Assembly (NCBI RefSeq): GCF_001676725.1
Contig: NZ_CP016172.1
Location: 806,001 to 870,000, forward strand
Origin: Bordetella flabilis
Lineage (GTDB): Bacteria; Pseudomonadota; Gammaproteobacteria; Burkholderiales; Burkholderiaceae_B
Direction of reading: 5' to 3'
DNA: 64,000 nt
In this document: in pieces, positions 1 through 9,226 of the stretch
How positions within the stretch are numbered: the first letter of the stretch is position 1
Layout: the number at the start of each line of letters is the position of its first letter
Notes under the pieces: model-generated
What the model saw: only the letters and a program-made list of their open reading frames with translations
The model's database searches: none
Told to the model about the DNA's origin: nothing
Program-made: the position numbers and the translations under genes

Positions 1-378
1 AACAATGCCGTGGCGCATGCCGTCATGGTGGTCGTGGCCGAGGCGGGCGCATTGGCCACCGCCTCGGGCGTGAGCTGCGAGAAGCTCGTGTCCTTGTTGT
101 CCGATCCGCAAATGGGCCTGCATCGTCCGCTGACCCACCGCTATGCGGAACGCATCGCCCAGGGCAACTACGAAGGCGGCATGCCGCTGGACGCGGCCCG
201 CAAGGATTCAGTGCTGGCGCTCGAACTGGCGCAGACGCTGGGTGTGCCGCTGTTCGCCATCCAGGGTTCGCACACCATCTATGAAATCGCCGCCGCTTCC
301 GGCTATGGCCGTGACGACTACGCGGCCATCGCCAAGGTGTGGGCGGACTGGGGCAAGCCGGCGGTCCCCACGGCATGA
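1..378 (+). CDS. beta-hydroxyacid dehydrogenase (HIBADH-like), C-terminal part, 5' end outside window
   Basis: The reading frame is open from the first base, so the gene starts upstream; the GTG at 10 is internal. The visible 125 residues form the all-helical C-terminal domain of the 3-hydroxyisobutyrate / tartronate semialdehyde / 6-phosphogluconate dehydrogenase family. It begins with the Asn-Asn of the family KxxNN substrate/catalytic motif and contains a GxxxxxxARKDSVLALELA-like helix and a final domain-closing helix. These enzymes oxidise short beta-hydroxyacids with NAD(P)+. The Rossmann domain is not in the window, so coenzyme and substrate cannot be judged. A strong intrinsic terminator follows 17 bases after the stop. 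Confidence 0.8.
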   Translation, partial: NNAVAHAVMVVVAEAGALATASGVSCEKLVSLLSDPQMGLHRPLTHRYAERIAQGNYEGGMPLDAARKDSVLALELAQTLGVPLFAIQGSHTIYEIAAASGYGRDDYAAIAKVWADWGKPAVPTA

Positions 379-395
379 TGTGACGCGTCGCGAGG

Positions 396-432
396 CCGCC
401 GCAAGGGGACTCCTCTTGCGGCGGGCTTTTTT
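396..432 (+). terminator. intrinsic terminator of the dehydrogenase gene
   Basis: A perfect 10-bp GC-rich stem (396-405 with 415-424), a 9-nt loop and a run of six T (427-432) follow directly after the dehydrogenase stop codon. The T run is on the plus side only, so it serves the plus-strand gene and not the convergent Bug gene. Confidence 0.92.
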
Positions 433-506
433 GCGTTAAGTGCGTATCGTGTGCGTGCGCATGGCAGCTTGCGCGGACCAGGCCGCCTGGCCACGGGCCA
501 GCTTGA

Positions 507-1466
507 TCAATCCACCCACTTCTGCCTGGCCCACATGGCGCGGAATTGCGTGTCCGCCGCTTGCAGGCGGGCTTGCCATTTGTCGCCCGGCAGGTAGTCC
601 ATCTCGGTGAATTGCTGCAGCATGGTCTTCTGGAACTCGGGGTTGTTGGCGATGCGTTCCAGTGCCTTGGCCAGCTTTTGCTCCACTTCGGGCGGCAGGC
701 CCTTGGGTGCGATCACGCCGCGCTCGGAGGCGAAGACCAGGTCCACGCCCTGTTCCTTGAACGTGGGTACATCCGGCGCCAAGGGCGAACGTTTCTCGCT
801 GGCCTGGGCCAGGATGCGCAACTTGCTGCCGCTGTAGGGCATGGCCTCGCCCAGGTTCATGCCACCCACGTCGGTGTGGCCGCCCAGCACGGAGTTGCGC
901 AGCGGGCCGGCGCCGTTGAAGGGTACGTGGTTCAGATCCGTGCCGGTCGCGGCCTCGAACATCACCAGCGCCAGATGATCGTCGGTGCCGACGCCGGTCG
1001 AGCCATAGCTGACCAGGCCGGGTTTCGCGCGGGCCGCGTCGATCAGTTGCTTGAGAGACTGATAGGGGGAGTCGCTTTTGACGCTGAAGGCGCTGGGATC
1101 GCGCACCAGCGTGGCCAGGTAGGTGAAATCGGCGCCGGTGAAACCGGCATTGCGTTCGATGGGCAGCGTCAGCAGGCCGGGCATGTTGGTCATTCCCAGC
1201 GTGTAGCCATCCGGCTTGGCGCGCGCCACCAGGCTCAGCCCCAGCGCGCCCGACGCCCCGGGCTTGTTCACCACCACCACCGACGCGCCCAATTCCTTCT
1301 CCAGGAATACCGCCAGGGTTCGCGCCGTGATGTCGGTACCGCCGCCGGCCGCGAAGCCGACGATGAGTTCCACCGGGCGCTCGGGCCACTGGGCGGCGGC
1401 CGGCACGGCGGCCAGCGCCATCGTGCCCGCGGCGATACCCGCGAGCAAAGTCTTCATACCAAACAT
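507..1466 (-). CDS. Bug/TctC-family periplasmic tricarboxylate-type solute receptor
   Basis: A 319-residue protein with a Sec signal peptide (Lys at 5, hydrophobic core, AAAQ cleavage region near residue 26) and the Bug family landmarks: the P-V-x-L-I-V-G-F-A-A-G-G-G-T-D segment near residues 32-45 and the VVVNKPGASG loop. Bug receptors bind carboxylates or related small molecules for tripartite tricarboxylate transporters, or act as orphan sensors. No TctA/TctB membrane genes lie nearby. The ATG at 1466 has AGGAG nine bases upstream; a second ATG three codons later is less well spaced. The LysR gene upstream on the same strand is a likely regulator. Confidence 0.9.
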   Translation of the reverse strand: MFGMKTLLAGIAAGTMALAAVPAAAQWPERPVELIVGFAAGGGTDITARTLAVFLEKELGASVVVVNKPGASGALGLSLVARAKPDGYTLGMTNMPGLLTLPIERNAGFTGADFTYLATLVRDPSAFSVKSDSPYQSLKQLIDAARAKPGLVSYGSTGVGTDDHLALVMFEAATGTDLNHVPFNGAGPLRNSVLGGHTDVGGMNLGEAMPYSGSKLRILAQASEKRSPLAPDVPTFKEQGVDLVFASERGVIAPKGLPPEVEQKLAKALERIANNPEFQKTMLQQFTEMDYLPGDKWQARLQAADTQFRAMWARQKWVD

Positions 1467-1624
1467 GGGAAAGGTCTCCTGGCCTTGTGCGGCCGTACTT
1501 GATCTAAATAATGGCGGCGCGGTGGTCGCCAGCCGCGGCGGCGGCCGGACCCGCCTGCACGGCAGTGTGCCTGCGGCCTTTCATAGCCACAAATAGATAT
1601 TCTTGGGGGACTATTAGGTCTGCG

Positions 1625-2560
1625 CTATATCTGGCGCGGACGCAGCGGGGGCAGGGCGCTTTCGACCTCCGTCGCGACCTGGCGCAGCGTTTCGATGAGG
1701 GCTTGCGCTGCGGGAGAGAGCAGCCGGTCCTGCCGGTGCAGGACGCCTATGGTCCGCTTGGCGCTGTCGTCCTCGATCGGGCGGCTGCGCAAGGCGCCCA
1801 GGCCCAGCGACGGCAGGGCCAGCCGCGGCAGTATGGCGACCCCCAGTCCTTGACCCACGAGTCGCACCGCAGTGGTCATGTGGGTGACGTCGTAGCGCAG
1901 CCCCGCAGTGGCCTTGTCCGCGAACACTGCGCGGTCGAACTGGTGGCGGGCGCTGGAGCCTTGCGCCAGCAACACCAGATCGAACGGGATCAGGTCTTCC
2001 CAATGCAGCGATGGCAAGGCCACCACTTCATGGCGCGAGGGATATACGGCGAAGAAGGCGTCGGCGACCAGTGGCGTGAATTTCAGGTCGGGGGCGTCGG
2101 TGAGCAAGGTGGCCAGCGCGAACTCGATCTGGTTGATGCGCAGCATGCCGATCAACTCGTCATTGTGGGCTTCGACGACGCGAATCTGCAGTTGGGGATG
2201 CAGCCGGCGCAGCGCTCCCAGGGCCGGCGGCACGAGCGTCAGCGACGTGGAGGGCAATGCGCCGATGACTACGGCGCCGCGGCGCATCGAAGCCAGGTCC
2301 AGCATGCTTCGGTAGGCTTCTTCCAGGTCGGCGATGGGCCGCTCGATCCGGTCTCGGAATTCGACGCCCGCCGCGGTAAGGGCGATATGGCGCGTGGTGC
2401 GCTCGAACAGCTTGACCTCCAGCACCGCCTCCAGATCGGCTATCAGCGCCGTGAACGATGGCTGCGTCACGCCCAGGCGGGCCGCGGCATGCGTGAAAGA
2501 CTTGGTTTCGACCGCCAACAGGAAAGCCTTGAGCGGCCGGTATTTGATGTTCAGCGCCAT
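1625..2560 (-). CDS. LysR-family transcriptional regulator
   Basis: A 311-residue LTTR with an N-terminal winged helix-turn-helix (about residues 8-66; pattern F-x-x-A-V-E-T-K-S-F-T-H-A-A-x-x-L-G-V-T-Q-P-S) followed by a periplasmic-binding-like co-inducer domain. It lies upstream of the Bug gene on the same strand with 158 bases between them, so it probably regulates that gene and possibly itself. No good Shine-Dalgarno sequence precedes the ATG. The HTH offset (about 8 residues) fits this start. Confidence 0.9.
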   Translation of the reverse strand: MALNIKYRPLKAFLLAVETKSFTHAAARLGVTQPSFTALIADLEAVLEVKLFERTTRHIALTAAGVEFRDRIERPIADLEEAYRSMLDLASMRRGAVVIGALPSTSLTLVPPALGALRRLHPQLQIRVVEAHNDELIGMLRINQIEFALATLLTDAPDLKFTPLVADAFFAVYPSRHEVVALPSLHWEDLIPFDLVLLAQGSSARHQFDRAVFADKATAGLRYDVTHMTTAVRLVGQGLGVAILPRLALPSLGLGALRSRPIEDDSAKRTIGVLHRQDRLLSPAAQALIETLRQVATEVESALPPLRPRQI

Positions 2561-2625
2561 GCTGTCGTCGTTATGGAGGAGCTGAATCCCGCGCGGAAGG
2601 GGCGGGAAGTCCAGGCGTGACGCTG

Positions 2626-2654
2626 ATTATTAACACTGGGCTAATACTCGACAA
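2626..2654 (-). promoter_or_regulatory. putative sigma-70 promoter of the LysR gene
   Basis: Read on the minus strand, TTGTCG (2649-2654) and AATAAT (2626-2631) are separated by 17 bases, matching 4/6 and 5/6 of the consensus. The predicted start is about 60 bases ahead of the LysR ATG. Recognised by eye only. Confidence 0.5.
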
Positions 2655-2757
2655 GGAATTTCTGCCGGGCGCTATCAATAGCGGTTCGCCGGTACTCCGA
2701 CCGTGACGCGGTCCTGCACGCCGAGGGGCTGGATGACTTTCCGGTCAGCGATAGGTG

Positions 2758-3330
2758 TCACGCCTTGGCCAGATTCAAGGCAGCCTGCACGCCCCCTTCC
2801 AGGATTTCCTGGGCCAGGGCCGGGTCGGAAACGGCCCGCGCCATCTGCAGCGTGCCGACCATGAGGCTGAAAATTGCCGTGGCGCGCCGCCTGGTCTGGA
2901 CCGACTTTGGGCTGGGCAGCAATGCCGCCAGGCTGCCGACATAGGCAAGGAGTCCTTCCTCGTACGCCTTCCTTGTGAGGGCGGGCTGCCGACCTAGCTC
3001 AGGTAACAGGGCAGCGGACGGGCACCCTTCTTCGGGACCTTCCAGGTGCGATTTGCTCAGGTAGCGCCGAATGGCGTCTTCGATACCGGTGACGCCTGCA
3101 CCCGCGTCCGTCAATTGATCGAGCTGTTCCGTCAACGCGCTGGACACCGCTTCCCGGACCAGGGCGTCCTTGGAATCGAAATGAGGATAGAAGGCCCCAT
3201 TCGTCAATCCCGACTCGGCCATAATACCGGCCAGCCCTGATGCTGAAATTCCGTCTCTGCGGAAACGCCTGGAGGCGACATCGACGATGCGGCGCCGAGT
3301 GTTTTCCTTGTGCCCTTTCTCAAAACGCAT
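2758..3330 (-). CDS. TetR-family transcriptional repressor
   Basis: A 190-residue one-component regulator. The N-terminal TetR helix-turn-helix covers about residues 8-58, with the characteristic GAFYPHFDSKDALV stretch at its end, and a helical ligand-binding domain follows. It is the last gene of an apparent minus-strand unit amidase-DUF302-TetR (gaps of about 70 bases). A pair of near-palindromes just ahead of the amidase gene is the obvious candidate operator. The ligand is unknown; an amide or the amidase product is a reasonable guess from context. Confidence 0.88.
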   Translation of the reverse strand: MRFEKGHKENTRRRIVDVASRRFRRDGISASGLAGIMAESGLTNGAFYPHFDSKDALVREAVSSALTEQLDQLTDAGAGVTGIEDAIRRYLSKSHLEGPEEGCPSAALLPELGRQPALTRKAYEEGLLAYVGSLAALLPSPKSVQTRRRATAIFSLMVGTLQMARAVSDPALAQEILEGGVQAALNLAKA

Positions 3331-3405
3331 TCATTCCACCTGTCATCGGATACCTTGAAGCAGGAAGGGCCGGCGCCATCCCTGCTTCTTGCTCGCTACG
3401 CTACT

Positions 3406-3897
3406 TTACGACGCCGCTGCATCCAGGGCAGCCTGGAGATCCTGGTCGAGCTGACGCGCAACCGGATCGACCTGGTTATCGCCGAATTGCCCGAAGGTGG
3501 ACGCGGGGCGATCATATTCGAAGGCTGCCATTCCATTTTCGGCTTCACGAAGGAGTACGCGAATCGGCGCGTAGAGTGCGGTGGACAAGTGATGCCGCGA
3601 CATTTTCGCCGCGGTCAGCGGGTTGCCGATGTCGTACTGTATCGCTCGGCGTCGAAGGCCAGCTATGCCCAGCAGCGCGCCATGATCCCGGAATCCGAAG
3701 ATCGAGAGGGTGGGCAGCGATTCCAGTTCTTTCAGTGCGCGTACGGTTTCTCCGTAGCGCAACAGCGTGAATATACCGTCGTCGATGCGCGGGAGCAGGC
3801 TTTCCAGCTTGGCTTTGACGATCTCGAACGAGTGATGCGACGGGATGGTGACATGTTCGATCGAGACCATGCTGCTGCGGTGAGTCGGTTTTTCCAT
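3406..3897 (-). CDS. DUF302 domain protein
   Basis: A 163-residue soluble protein with the DUF302 features: the IEHVTIPSHHSFEIVKAKLE start near residue 13, a central SIFGFRDHGALL stretch and a C-terminal FEYDRPASTF motif. No signal peptide or membrane segment is visible. The function of the family is not firmly established. The ATG at 3897 is used; an internal Met at residue 10, directly before the conserved domain, is an alternative start. It lies between the amidase and TetR genes on the same strand. Confidence 0.75.
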   Translation of the reverse strand: MEKPTHRSSMVSIEHVTIPSHHSFEIVKAKLESLLPRIDDGIFTLLRYGETVRALKELESLPTLSIFGFRDHGALLGIAGLRRRAIQYDIGNPLTAAKMSRHHLSTALYAPIRVLLREAENGMAAFEYDRPASTFGQFGDNQVDPVARQLDQDLQAALDAAAS

Positions 3898-3969
3898 TTT
3901 TCCAGCCTTTCAATAAAGAGGCGGCCCAGGGCTCTTCGTCCCCGGGCGTTGGGGGCCCAAGGGGGCGAA

Positions 3970-5424
3970 TCAGACCGGTGACGACAACCTGCCGACCGCG
4001 GCTTCGATACGGCGCGCGAGATCGAGCAGGGACCTGTCCTTGCCATGTGCGCCATCGATTTCAAGCCCTATCGGCAGATTGTCACGGGTAAAGCCGATAG
4101 GAATGCTGATGCCTGGCAGTCCGGCGGCGCTCGTGGGAATCGTGTTTTGAGCGATAGCCACGTAGCTCACTTCCTGTCCCGCAATCAGGAATTTGGCCTG
4201 ATGTTCGATGGCCGGCGCCGTGCAGGGGGTGGTTGGGAAAAGCAGGGCCTCGGCGCCGCTGCTGGAGAACGCCTCCTTGAAGCGACGCTTGATTTCGACG
4301 CGTTCAACGGACAGGACCTTGTCGTAGGCCTCCGCACTGAGAAACCCTGTGCCGCTGGGTACGACGAATTGCGCCCATACGTCCTTCAGCTCGGGTTTCA
4401 GGCAGGCGTGTAGCGCTTCGAAGGTGACCGGGATATTCTGCTGATGCAGGAACCCTGCGACCGCGTCCCGGGTTTCGCGGAAGAAAATATTCCACGTAGC
4501 CGACAAGGCCAGTGAAGAGAAATCATCGCCAAGGTCGATTTCGACGATTACCGCTCCCGCGTCGCGCAGACGGCGGAGGGTATCTTCGAAATGCGCCCCG
4601 ACCTCGGGCGCGATGAGCTCCAGATACTGTCGAGGCGCGTAGGCGAGTTTTACGCCTCGCAGACCATGCCGGCCGGGAACATCCGGCGTCGCGTTTCGCG
4701 TGACGACATGGTCGATGAGGAGGCAGTCTTCCACGCTGCGCGCGAACACGCCGGTTGTATCCAGGGTATGGGAGATCGGAGCGACCCCGCCACGCGGCCA
4801 CCGTCCCGTTGTCGGCTTGAAGCCGACCACGCCGCAAAACGACGCCGGCACGCGGATCGAGCCAATGGTGTCGCCGCCCAGGGATGCCGGCACGAGCCGC
4901 GCGGCAACCGATGCAGCGGACCCGCTGGAAGACCCGCCCGAGACATGGCCGCGGTCATGCGGGTTCTTCACCTGGCCATAGGCACTGTTGTGGCCCGTCA
5001 ACCCATAGGACATCTCCACGAGGTTGTTCTTGCCGAACACGATGCCACCGGCGTCCTTGATTTCCGCGACAGTGTCGGCATCCTTTTCCGGTACAAAGCC
5101 ATCCAGCGTCGATATGCCCAGCGTCGTGCGAAGGCCTCGGGTCAGATAGCTGTCCTTGATCCCGATAGGGACACCGAGCAAGGGAGCGCTCGCACCTTTG
5201 GCCCTCGCCTTGTCCGCCGACCTGGAGGCCTCCAACACCGCCTCCTCATCGATCGTGATAAAGGCGTTGAGGTCGGAATGCTTCCGGGCCCTCTCCAAAA
5301 GCGCGCTGGCATAAGTCTCGGACGAGATTTCGCCCTTGCGGATGGCATCGGCCGCCGCGGCGACGCCAAGTGATGCAAGCCCGGCGGTGTGAGCCGCCGC
5401 GGACATTCCAGATTTTTCCTGCAT
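3970..5424 (-). CDS. amidase-signature family amidohydrolase
   Basis: A 484-residue amidase-signature enzyme with the Ser-cisSer-Lys triad visible: the catalytic Lys in GVPIGIKDSYLTRG and the Gly/Ser-rich GGSSSGSAASVAARL loop carrying the two serines. These enzymes hydrolyse linear amides. The frame is open 18 codons further upstream to an ATG at 5478, but that start has no ribosome site and lies 8 bases from an operator-like repeat. The ATG at 5424 has GAGGATC immediately upstream and is preferred. First gene of the unit with DUF302 and TetR. Substrate not predictable. Confidence 0.88.
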   Translation of the reverse strand: MQEKSGMSAAAHTAGLASLGVAAAADAIRKGEISSETYASALLERARKHSDLNAFITIDEEAVLEASRSADKARAKGASAPLLGVPIGIKDSYLTRGLRTTLGISTLDGFVPEKDADTVAEIKDAGGIVFGKNNLVEMSYGLTGHNSAYGQVKNPHDRGHVSGGSSSGSAASVAARLVPASLGGDTIGSIRVPASFCGVVGFKPTTGRWPRGGVAPISHTLDTTGVFARSVEDCLLIDHVVTRNATPDVPGRHGLRGVKLAYAPRQYLELIAPEVGAHFEDTLRRLRDAGAVIVEIDLGDDFSSLALSATWNIFFRETRDAVAGFLHQQNIPVTFEALHACLKPELKDVWAQFVVPSGTGFLSAEAYDKVLSVERVEIKRRFKEAFSSSGAEALLFPTTPCTAPAIEHQAKFLIAGQEVSYVAIAQNTIPTSAAGLPGISIPIGFTRDNLPIGLEIDGAHGKDRSLLDLARRIEAAVGRLSSPV

Positions 5425-5485
5425 GAGATCCTCACTGGCCAGGGAATAAGCGTCGAGCTGGCGCCTGCCCACCGGCAACGGTTAA

Positions 5486-5518
5486 ATTATGATCGTAATG
5501 TCATAGTACGATCGTAAT
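5486..5518. promoter_or_regulatory. tandem near-palindromic operator ahead of the amidase gene
   Basis: Two copies of an ATTAyGATCrTAAT-like 14-mer (5486-5499 and 5505-5518) share the direct core GATCGTAAT, with centres 19 bases apart. The second contains the perfect 10-bp palindrome TACGATCGTA. A CATAAT hexamer (minus strand) inside the first copy could be the -10 of the amidase promoter. The TetR gene at the end of the unit is the natural candidate to bind here, giving autorepression. Confidence 0.6.
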
Positions 5519-5614
5519 TCCATGTGGCGCGGCGTGTCAAGCGCCGGAAAAGGGGATCACCAAGCCGCAGCTGGCCGGGCCAGCCCGGGGCGAAAGCGCT
5601 CGGCTATACCGCGA

Positions 5615-7072
5615 TCACACGGCGCTTCTTCGCACCAGCGCCGCGTCGAGCGCCCAAACGAAGAGCAGGGAAATGCCCATAAGGGGAAACACCGCCCCAA
5701 GAAACGCCAACCCCGCGACCCATCCCCGCAGGGATGACGGTGCGGTCAGGCGTGCCGGCGCGCCCAGCGCATTCCGGGGGCGGCGTTTCCACCACATCAC
5801 CGAACCCGTGACGGCCATGGCCGCCAATCCGATCGAGATCAACGCGCACAGCATCTGGTTCGCCAGGCCGAAGTAGCGACCCATGTGTAGCGACGTTCCG
5901 TACGACACGACCCTCGAGATGGCGCCATAGTCATCGTAGCCAATGTCTTCCAGCACCTTGCCGCCGTACTGGTCGATATGCAGCGTGCGTTCGTCTCGTG
6001 GATCGGCAGGGAAGTACGAAACCGTATAGACGCCGGTCGGGCCCGATGGAAGCGCGACGTCGTAGCCGGAAACGAGTCCGCGGGATCGGGCTATGCCGAC
6101 CACCTGGTCCAGGGTCAGCGGAACGGCGGCAAGGCCCTCGTGGCCCGAGGTCGGCACGGCGCTGGCGCCGACCGCCCAGGGCGTCTGCGATAAGGGTAGA
6201 TCGTCCATTACCATGCCGGGCATGCTCTCCGCCGCGTGTCCATGGTGGCCACCGTCGCCGTGGTCCTGTTGCAAGGCCGGATGTGCGGATTGCCCTGGAA
6301 TGGCGGACCGCAACGGCGTATCGCCCCACGCCCCAGGGGGCGAGCCCATATTGACCCGCGTGGCCAGCGACTGCAGGTTCCTGCCCCACGATCCGCTCCA
6401 GGGCAATCCCGTCAAAATGAAGGCGACCGCGCCGACCGCCAGCCATATCCCCATCACTGCATGCACGCTCTTCCACAAGGGACGGCCCCGCAAGGAGAAA
6501 CGCGGCCATAGCGTACCGCGCCAAGTGAATGCCGTCCTCGGCCACCATAGCGCGACACCGGTTCCCACCATGACCAGCGTCCAGCAAGCCGCGAGCTCCA
6601 TGATGAGTTCCCCGGGTTTGCCGATCAGCAGCTTGCGATGGATCATCCGGTCGACCTGCATGAACCGGCGCTCGACGCTCAAGTTTCCCAGGACTTGGCC
6701 GGTGTAGGGGTTCACATAGACGCTGCGTTTTTCGCCGTCCGGATAACGGAATACGAACTCCGCGCTGCGCGCCGGGTCTCTGTCGATGGAGGCCGCGGCC
6801 GCCAGCGAACCGGCCGGAGCCGCGGCACCGGCGCGGGCCAGCAATACGTCATCGCTCAATCGCGCGGCCTGTACCGGCGCGACAGTGAGCAGGTGTGGAT
6901 ACAGCAACGGCTCGATCTGCGGCTGGAAGCAGTACACGGTCCCGGTGATCGCAAGCACGACCAGAAAAGGCATGACGAACAGGGCGGCGTAGAAGTGCCA
7001 ACGCCAAAGCGTGCGGTAGTTGCCCGCGCTTGGGGACAGGGGCGCGGGCCGTGGATTTGTCGGAGTGTTCAT
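5615..7072 (-). CDS. PepSY-associated TM helix protein (iron-regulated membrane protein type)
   Basis: A 485-residue inner-membrane protein with about five membrane helices (near residues 23-50, 160-182, 200-222, a pair after 400, and the C-terminus) and a large periplasmic part. This is the usual layout of PepSY_TM / PiuB proteins that accompany TonB-dependent receptors and are thought to reduce or handle the imported metal complex. A His/Met-rich stretch (about residues 266-288, containing DHGDGGHHGH and MPGMVMDD) is a likely metal site. It starts 3 bases after the receptor stop codon, so the two are co-transcribed. Confidence 0.85.
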   Translation of the reverse strand: MNTPTNPRPAPLSPSAGNYRTLWRWHFYAALFVMPFLVVLAITGTVYCFQPQIEPLLYPHLLTVAPVQAARLSDDVLLARAGAAAPAGSLAAAASIDRDPARSAEFVFRYPDGEKRSVYVNPYTGQVLGNLSVERRFMQVDRMIHRKLLIGKPGELIMELAACWTLVMVGTGVALWWPRTAFTWRGTLWPRFSLRGRPLWKSVHAVMGIWLAVGAVAFILTGLPWSGSWGRNLQSLATRVNMGSPPGAWGDTPLRSAIPGQSAHPALQQDHGDGGHHGHAAESMPGMVMDDLPLSQTPWAVGASAVPTSGHEGLAAVPLTLDQVVGIARSRGLVSGYDVALPSGPTGVYTVSYFPADPRDERTLHIDQYGGKVLEDIGYDDYGAISRVVSYGTSLHMGRYFGLANQMLCALISIGLAAMAVTGSVMWWKRRPRNALGAPARLTAPSSLRGWVAGLAFLGAVFPLMGISLLFVWALDAALVRRSAV

Positions 7073-7075
7073 GTT

Positions 7076-9226
7076 CTAGAACTGGTAGTTCATGGTGAGC
7101 TCGACGCGGCGGCCATCGTCGATGAGCCATTGCGTCTCGTTGTAATAGGCGGTCGTGGCATAGTGCCGATCGAACACATTGAATCCCCGCAAGGTAAAGC
7201 TCATGTCACGCCGTGCCTGCCATCGCAGTGCGAGGTCCGTGGTGGCGTAGGAGGCAAGCTCGAGCGTATTGGCGCGATCGGCGAAGCGGCGGCCCACATA
7301 GCGCAGTCCCGCTATCGCCGTCCAGTCGGGCAGGAAGCGCCAGCTCAGCCATACATTGGCCAGGCGTTCCGGCACATTGGTCGGCACGTTGCCATTCCGG
7401 GAAACGGCTGTTCCCCCTACGGACTCCGTGAAATCGTCATAGCGAGCCCTTAGCACGGTGGCGTTGGCGTCCAGGCTCCAGTTGCGGGCGAAGTCCAGCC
7501 GCAAGCTGGCCTCGATGCCACGGGAGGACTGTTGGCCGACCTGAACGCTGACCGTGGGGTCGGTCACATCCGCCGTCAATAGATTCTTTTTGACGATGCG
7601 ATAGGCCGCGAGCGTGAAGTCGCCCTTGCCGTCCCAGAAATTCTGCTTGACGCCCACTTCCACCTGCTTGCCGGTGGCCAGCTTGAAGTCGCTGGTGGAC
7701 GGATTCATCATGAGCAGCGCGCTGACCGGGTCGGCCATTTCGGAATACTGGCCGTATACCGCGAGGTCCGGCGTGAGGTCGTACACCGTGCCCAGGCGCC
7801 AGCCGACATTGGTGAAGGTCTTGTCGAAAGCGCGCACGTCCTGCACCAGATCTTGCCGCGTGACCTCCGCGTGGTCGTAGCGTATTCCCGCAAGGATCGA
7901 CCATGCGTCCGTCAATGTCAGCCTGTCCTCGGCGAAGAGCGCGTACTGGGACGACTTGTTCCTGTAGCGTGGCGTCGTTCCCGCGACATTGATGAAGTCG
8001 CCATGATCGAAATCGTAGGGGTCGACGAATGACGTACCCGAGTACGGCGAATTATTGGTGTGTTTGAACGCGCTGTGGTTTACGTCGAAGCCTATGGAGA
8101 CCTGGTTCTCCAATCCCAGCAGACGGCTCTTGAAGGTGACATCTGTGGTGTTGCCGATCTGGGATTGGTCGTGCAGGATTTCCGTGTAGGAGGATCGTTC
8201 AATAAGGCCGCTGGAAGGCAGGTAATCGTAGTACTCCGCGTCCCGCCAGTGGCGGTGGCTGTCTATCTGGTACAGCCGGCTCCGCACGGTGGTATTGGCG
8301 TTCGGCGTCCATTGCGTCGACAGCTCCAGCCACCGGTCGTCGTACTTGATCATCGAATCGCCGACGTTATAGTTCTTCCTGCGTATCGAACCATCCAGCT
8401 CGCCGTCTATCAGGGGCGTGCCGAAGTAGCGCATCGGCTCCTGCCAACCCTGCGCATAGCTCAACTTGACCCACAGGTCTGGCGAAACATCCAGCTGCAA
8501 TGCGCCCGACACGCTCAAGTTGCGTGAGTCGCCCATATCCACCCAATTGCCGGAATGGTTGCCGCTGATATCGAACCGGTACGACAGTTTGTCGTTGATG
8601 GCGCCGCCGCTGCCAAACCCAAGCCGCTGCGTATCCTCGGTGCCGACGGTCGCCTGGATTTCGTTTTCGACGGGACCGCGCGTCGGCTTCTTGGGTATCA
8701 CATTGACCACGCCGCCGATGGCGCCTTCCCCGTAGATCACCGAAGCCGGGCCCCGCAGTACCTCGATATGGTCCACGGACCAGGTATCGAACGGGAACGT
8801 GATGCCGATGCCGCCGTACTGCCGCACACCGTCATACAACTGCATGACGGAGGTCGAATCGGTGAAACCCCGCACCGACAGGGCGGATCCGCCATTGCCC
8901 GGATGCGCGATATTGCTGAACCCTGGTGCGCGGCTGATGGCATCGATCAGGCTGGAATCGCCGCGCTCATCCAATTGCTCGCGCGTAATGGTGTCGACGC
9001 TGGCCGGGGTCTGAAGGGGAGTGAGGCCCAGATTGGATCCGGTCGACGCAGGCTGGCTCAGCGGCGAAACATCGTCCGTGGTCACGGATATCGGGGCGAG
9101 CGTTGTGACGGCGTCGGCTGCGCGCGCAGCGCTTGCGGGGAAAAGGAACATGGGCAGGCAAAGCGATGGAAAAGCCAGGCGCGCGGCGAACAGTGCCGCG
9201 CCGGGAGCAGCTGGAAGGATTCTCAT
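7076..9226 (-). CDS. TonB-dependent siderophore-type outer-membrane receptor
   Basis: A 716-residue receptor: signal peptide ending near AARA/ADA, a TonB-box-like segment (LAPISVTTDD), an N-terminal plug domain with DTITREQL, the SVRGF and DHIEVLRGPASVIYG motifs and GVVNVIPK, then a 22-strand barrel ending in the aromatic NYQF. It imports ferric siderophores or a similar metal chelate. The ATG at 9226 has AGGA six bases upstream; the frame is open 17 codons further up without a ribosome site. It sits between the DUF2946 and PepSY genes on the same strand. The siderophore cannot be named. Confidence 0.9.
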   Translation of the reverse strand: MRILPAAPGAALFAARLAFPSLCLPMFLFPASAARAADAVTTLAPISVTTDDVSPLSQPASTGSNLGLTPLQTPASVDTITREQLDERGDSSLIDAISRAPGFSNIAHPGNGGSALSVRGFTDSTSVMQLYDGVRQYGGIGITFPFDTWSVDHIEVLRGPASVIYGEGAIGGVVNVIPKKPTRGPVENEIQATVGTEDTQRLGFGSGGAINDKLSYRFDISGNHSGNWVDMGDSRNLSVSGALQLDVSPDLWVKLSYAQGWQEPMRYFGTPLIDGELDGSIRRKNYNVGDSMIKYDDRWLELSTQWTPNANTTVRSRLYQIDSHRHWRDAEYYDYLPSSGLIERSSYTEILHDQSQIGNTTDVTFKSRLLGLENQVSIGFDVNHSAFKHTNNSPYSGTSFVDPYDFDHGDFINVAGTTPRYRNKSSQYALFAEDRLTLTDAWSILAGIRYDHAEVTRQDLVQDVRAFDKTFTNVGWRLGTVYDLTPDLAVYGQYSEMADPVSALLMMNPSTSDFKLATGKQVEVGVKQNFWDGKGDFTLAAYRIVKKNLLTADVTDPTVSVQVGQQSSRGIEASLRLDFARNWSLDANATVLRARYDDFTESVGGTAVSRNGNVPTNVPERLANVWLSWRFLPDWTAIAGLRYVGRRFADRANTLELASYATTDLALRWQARRDMSFTLRGFNVFDRHYATTAYYNETQWLIDDGRRVELTMNYQF

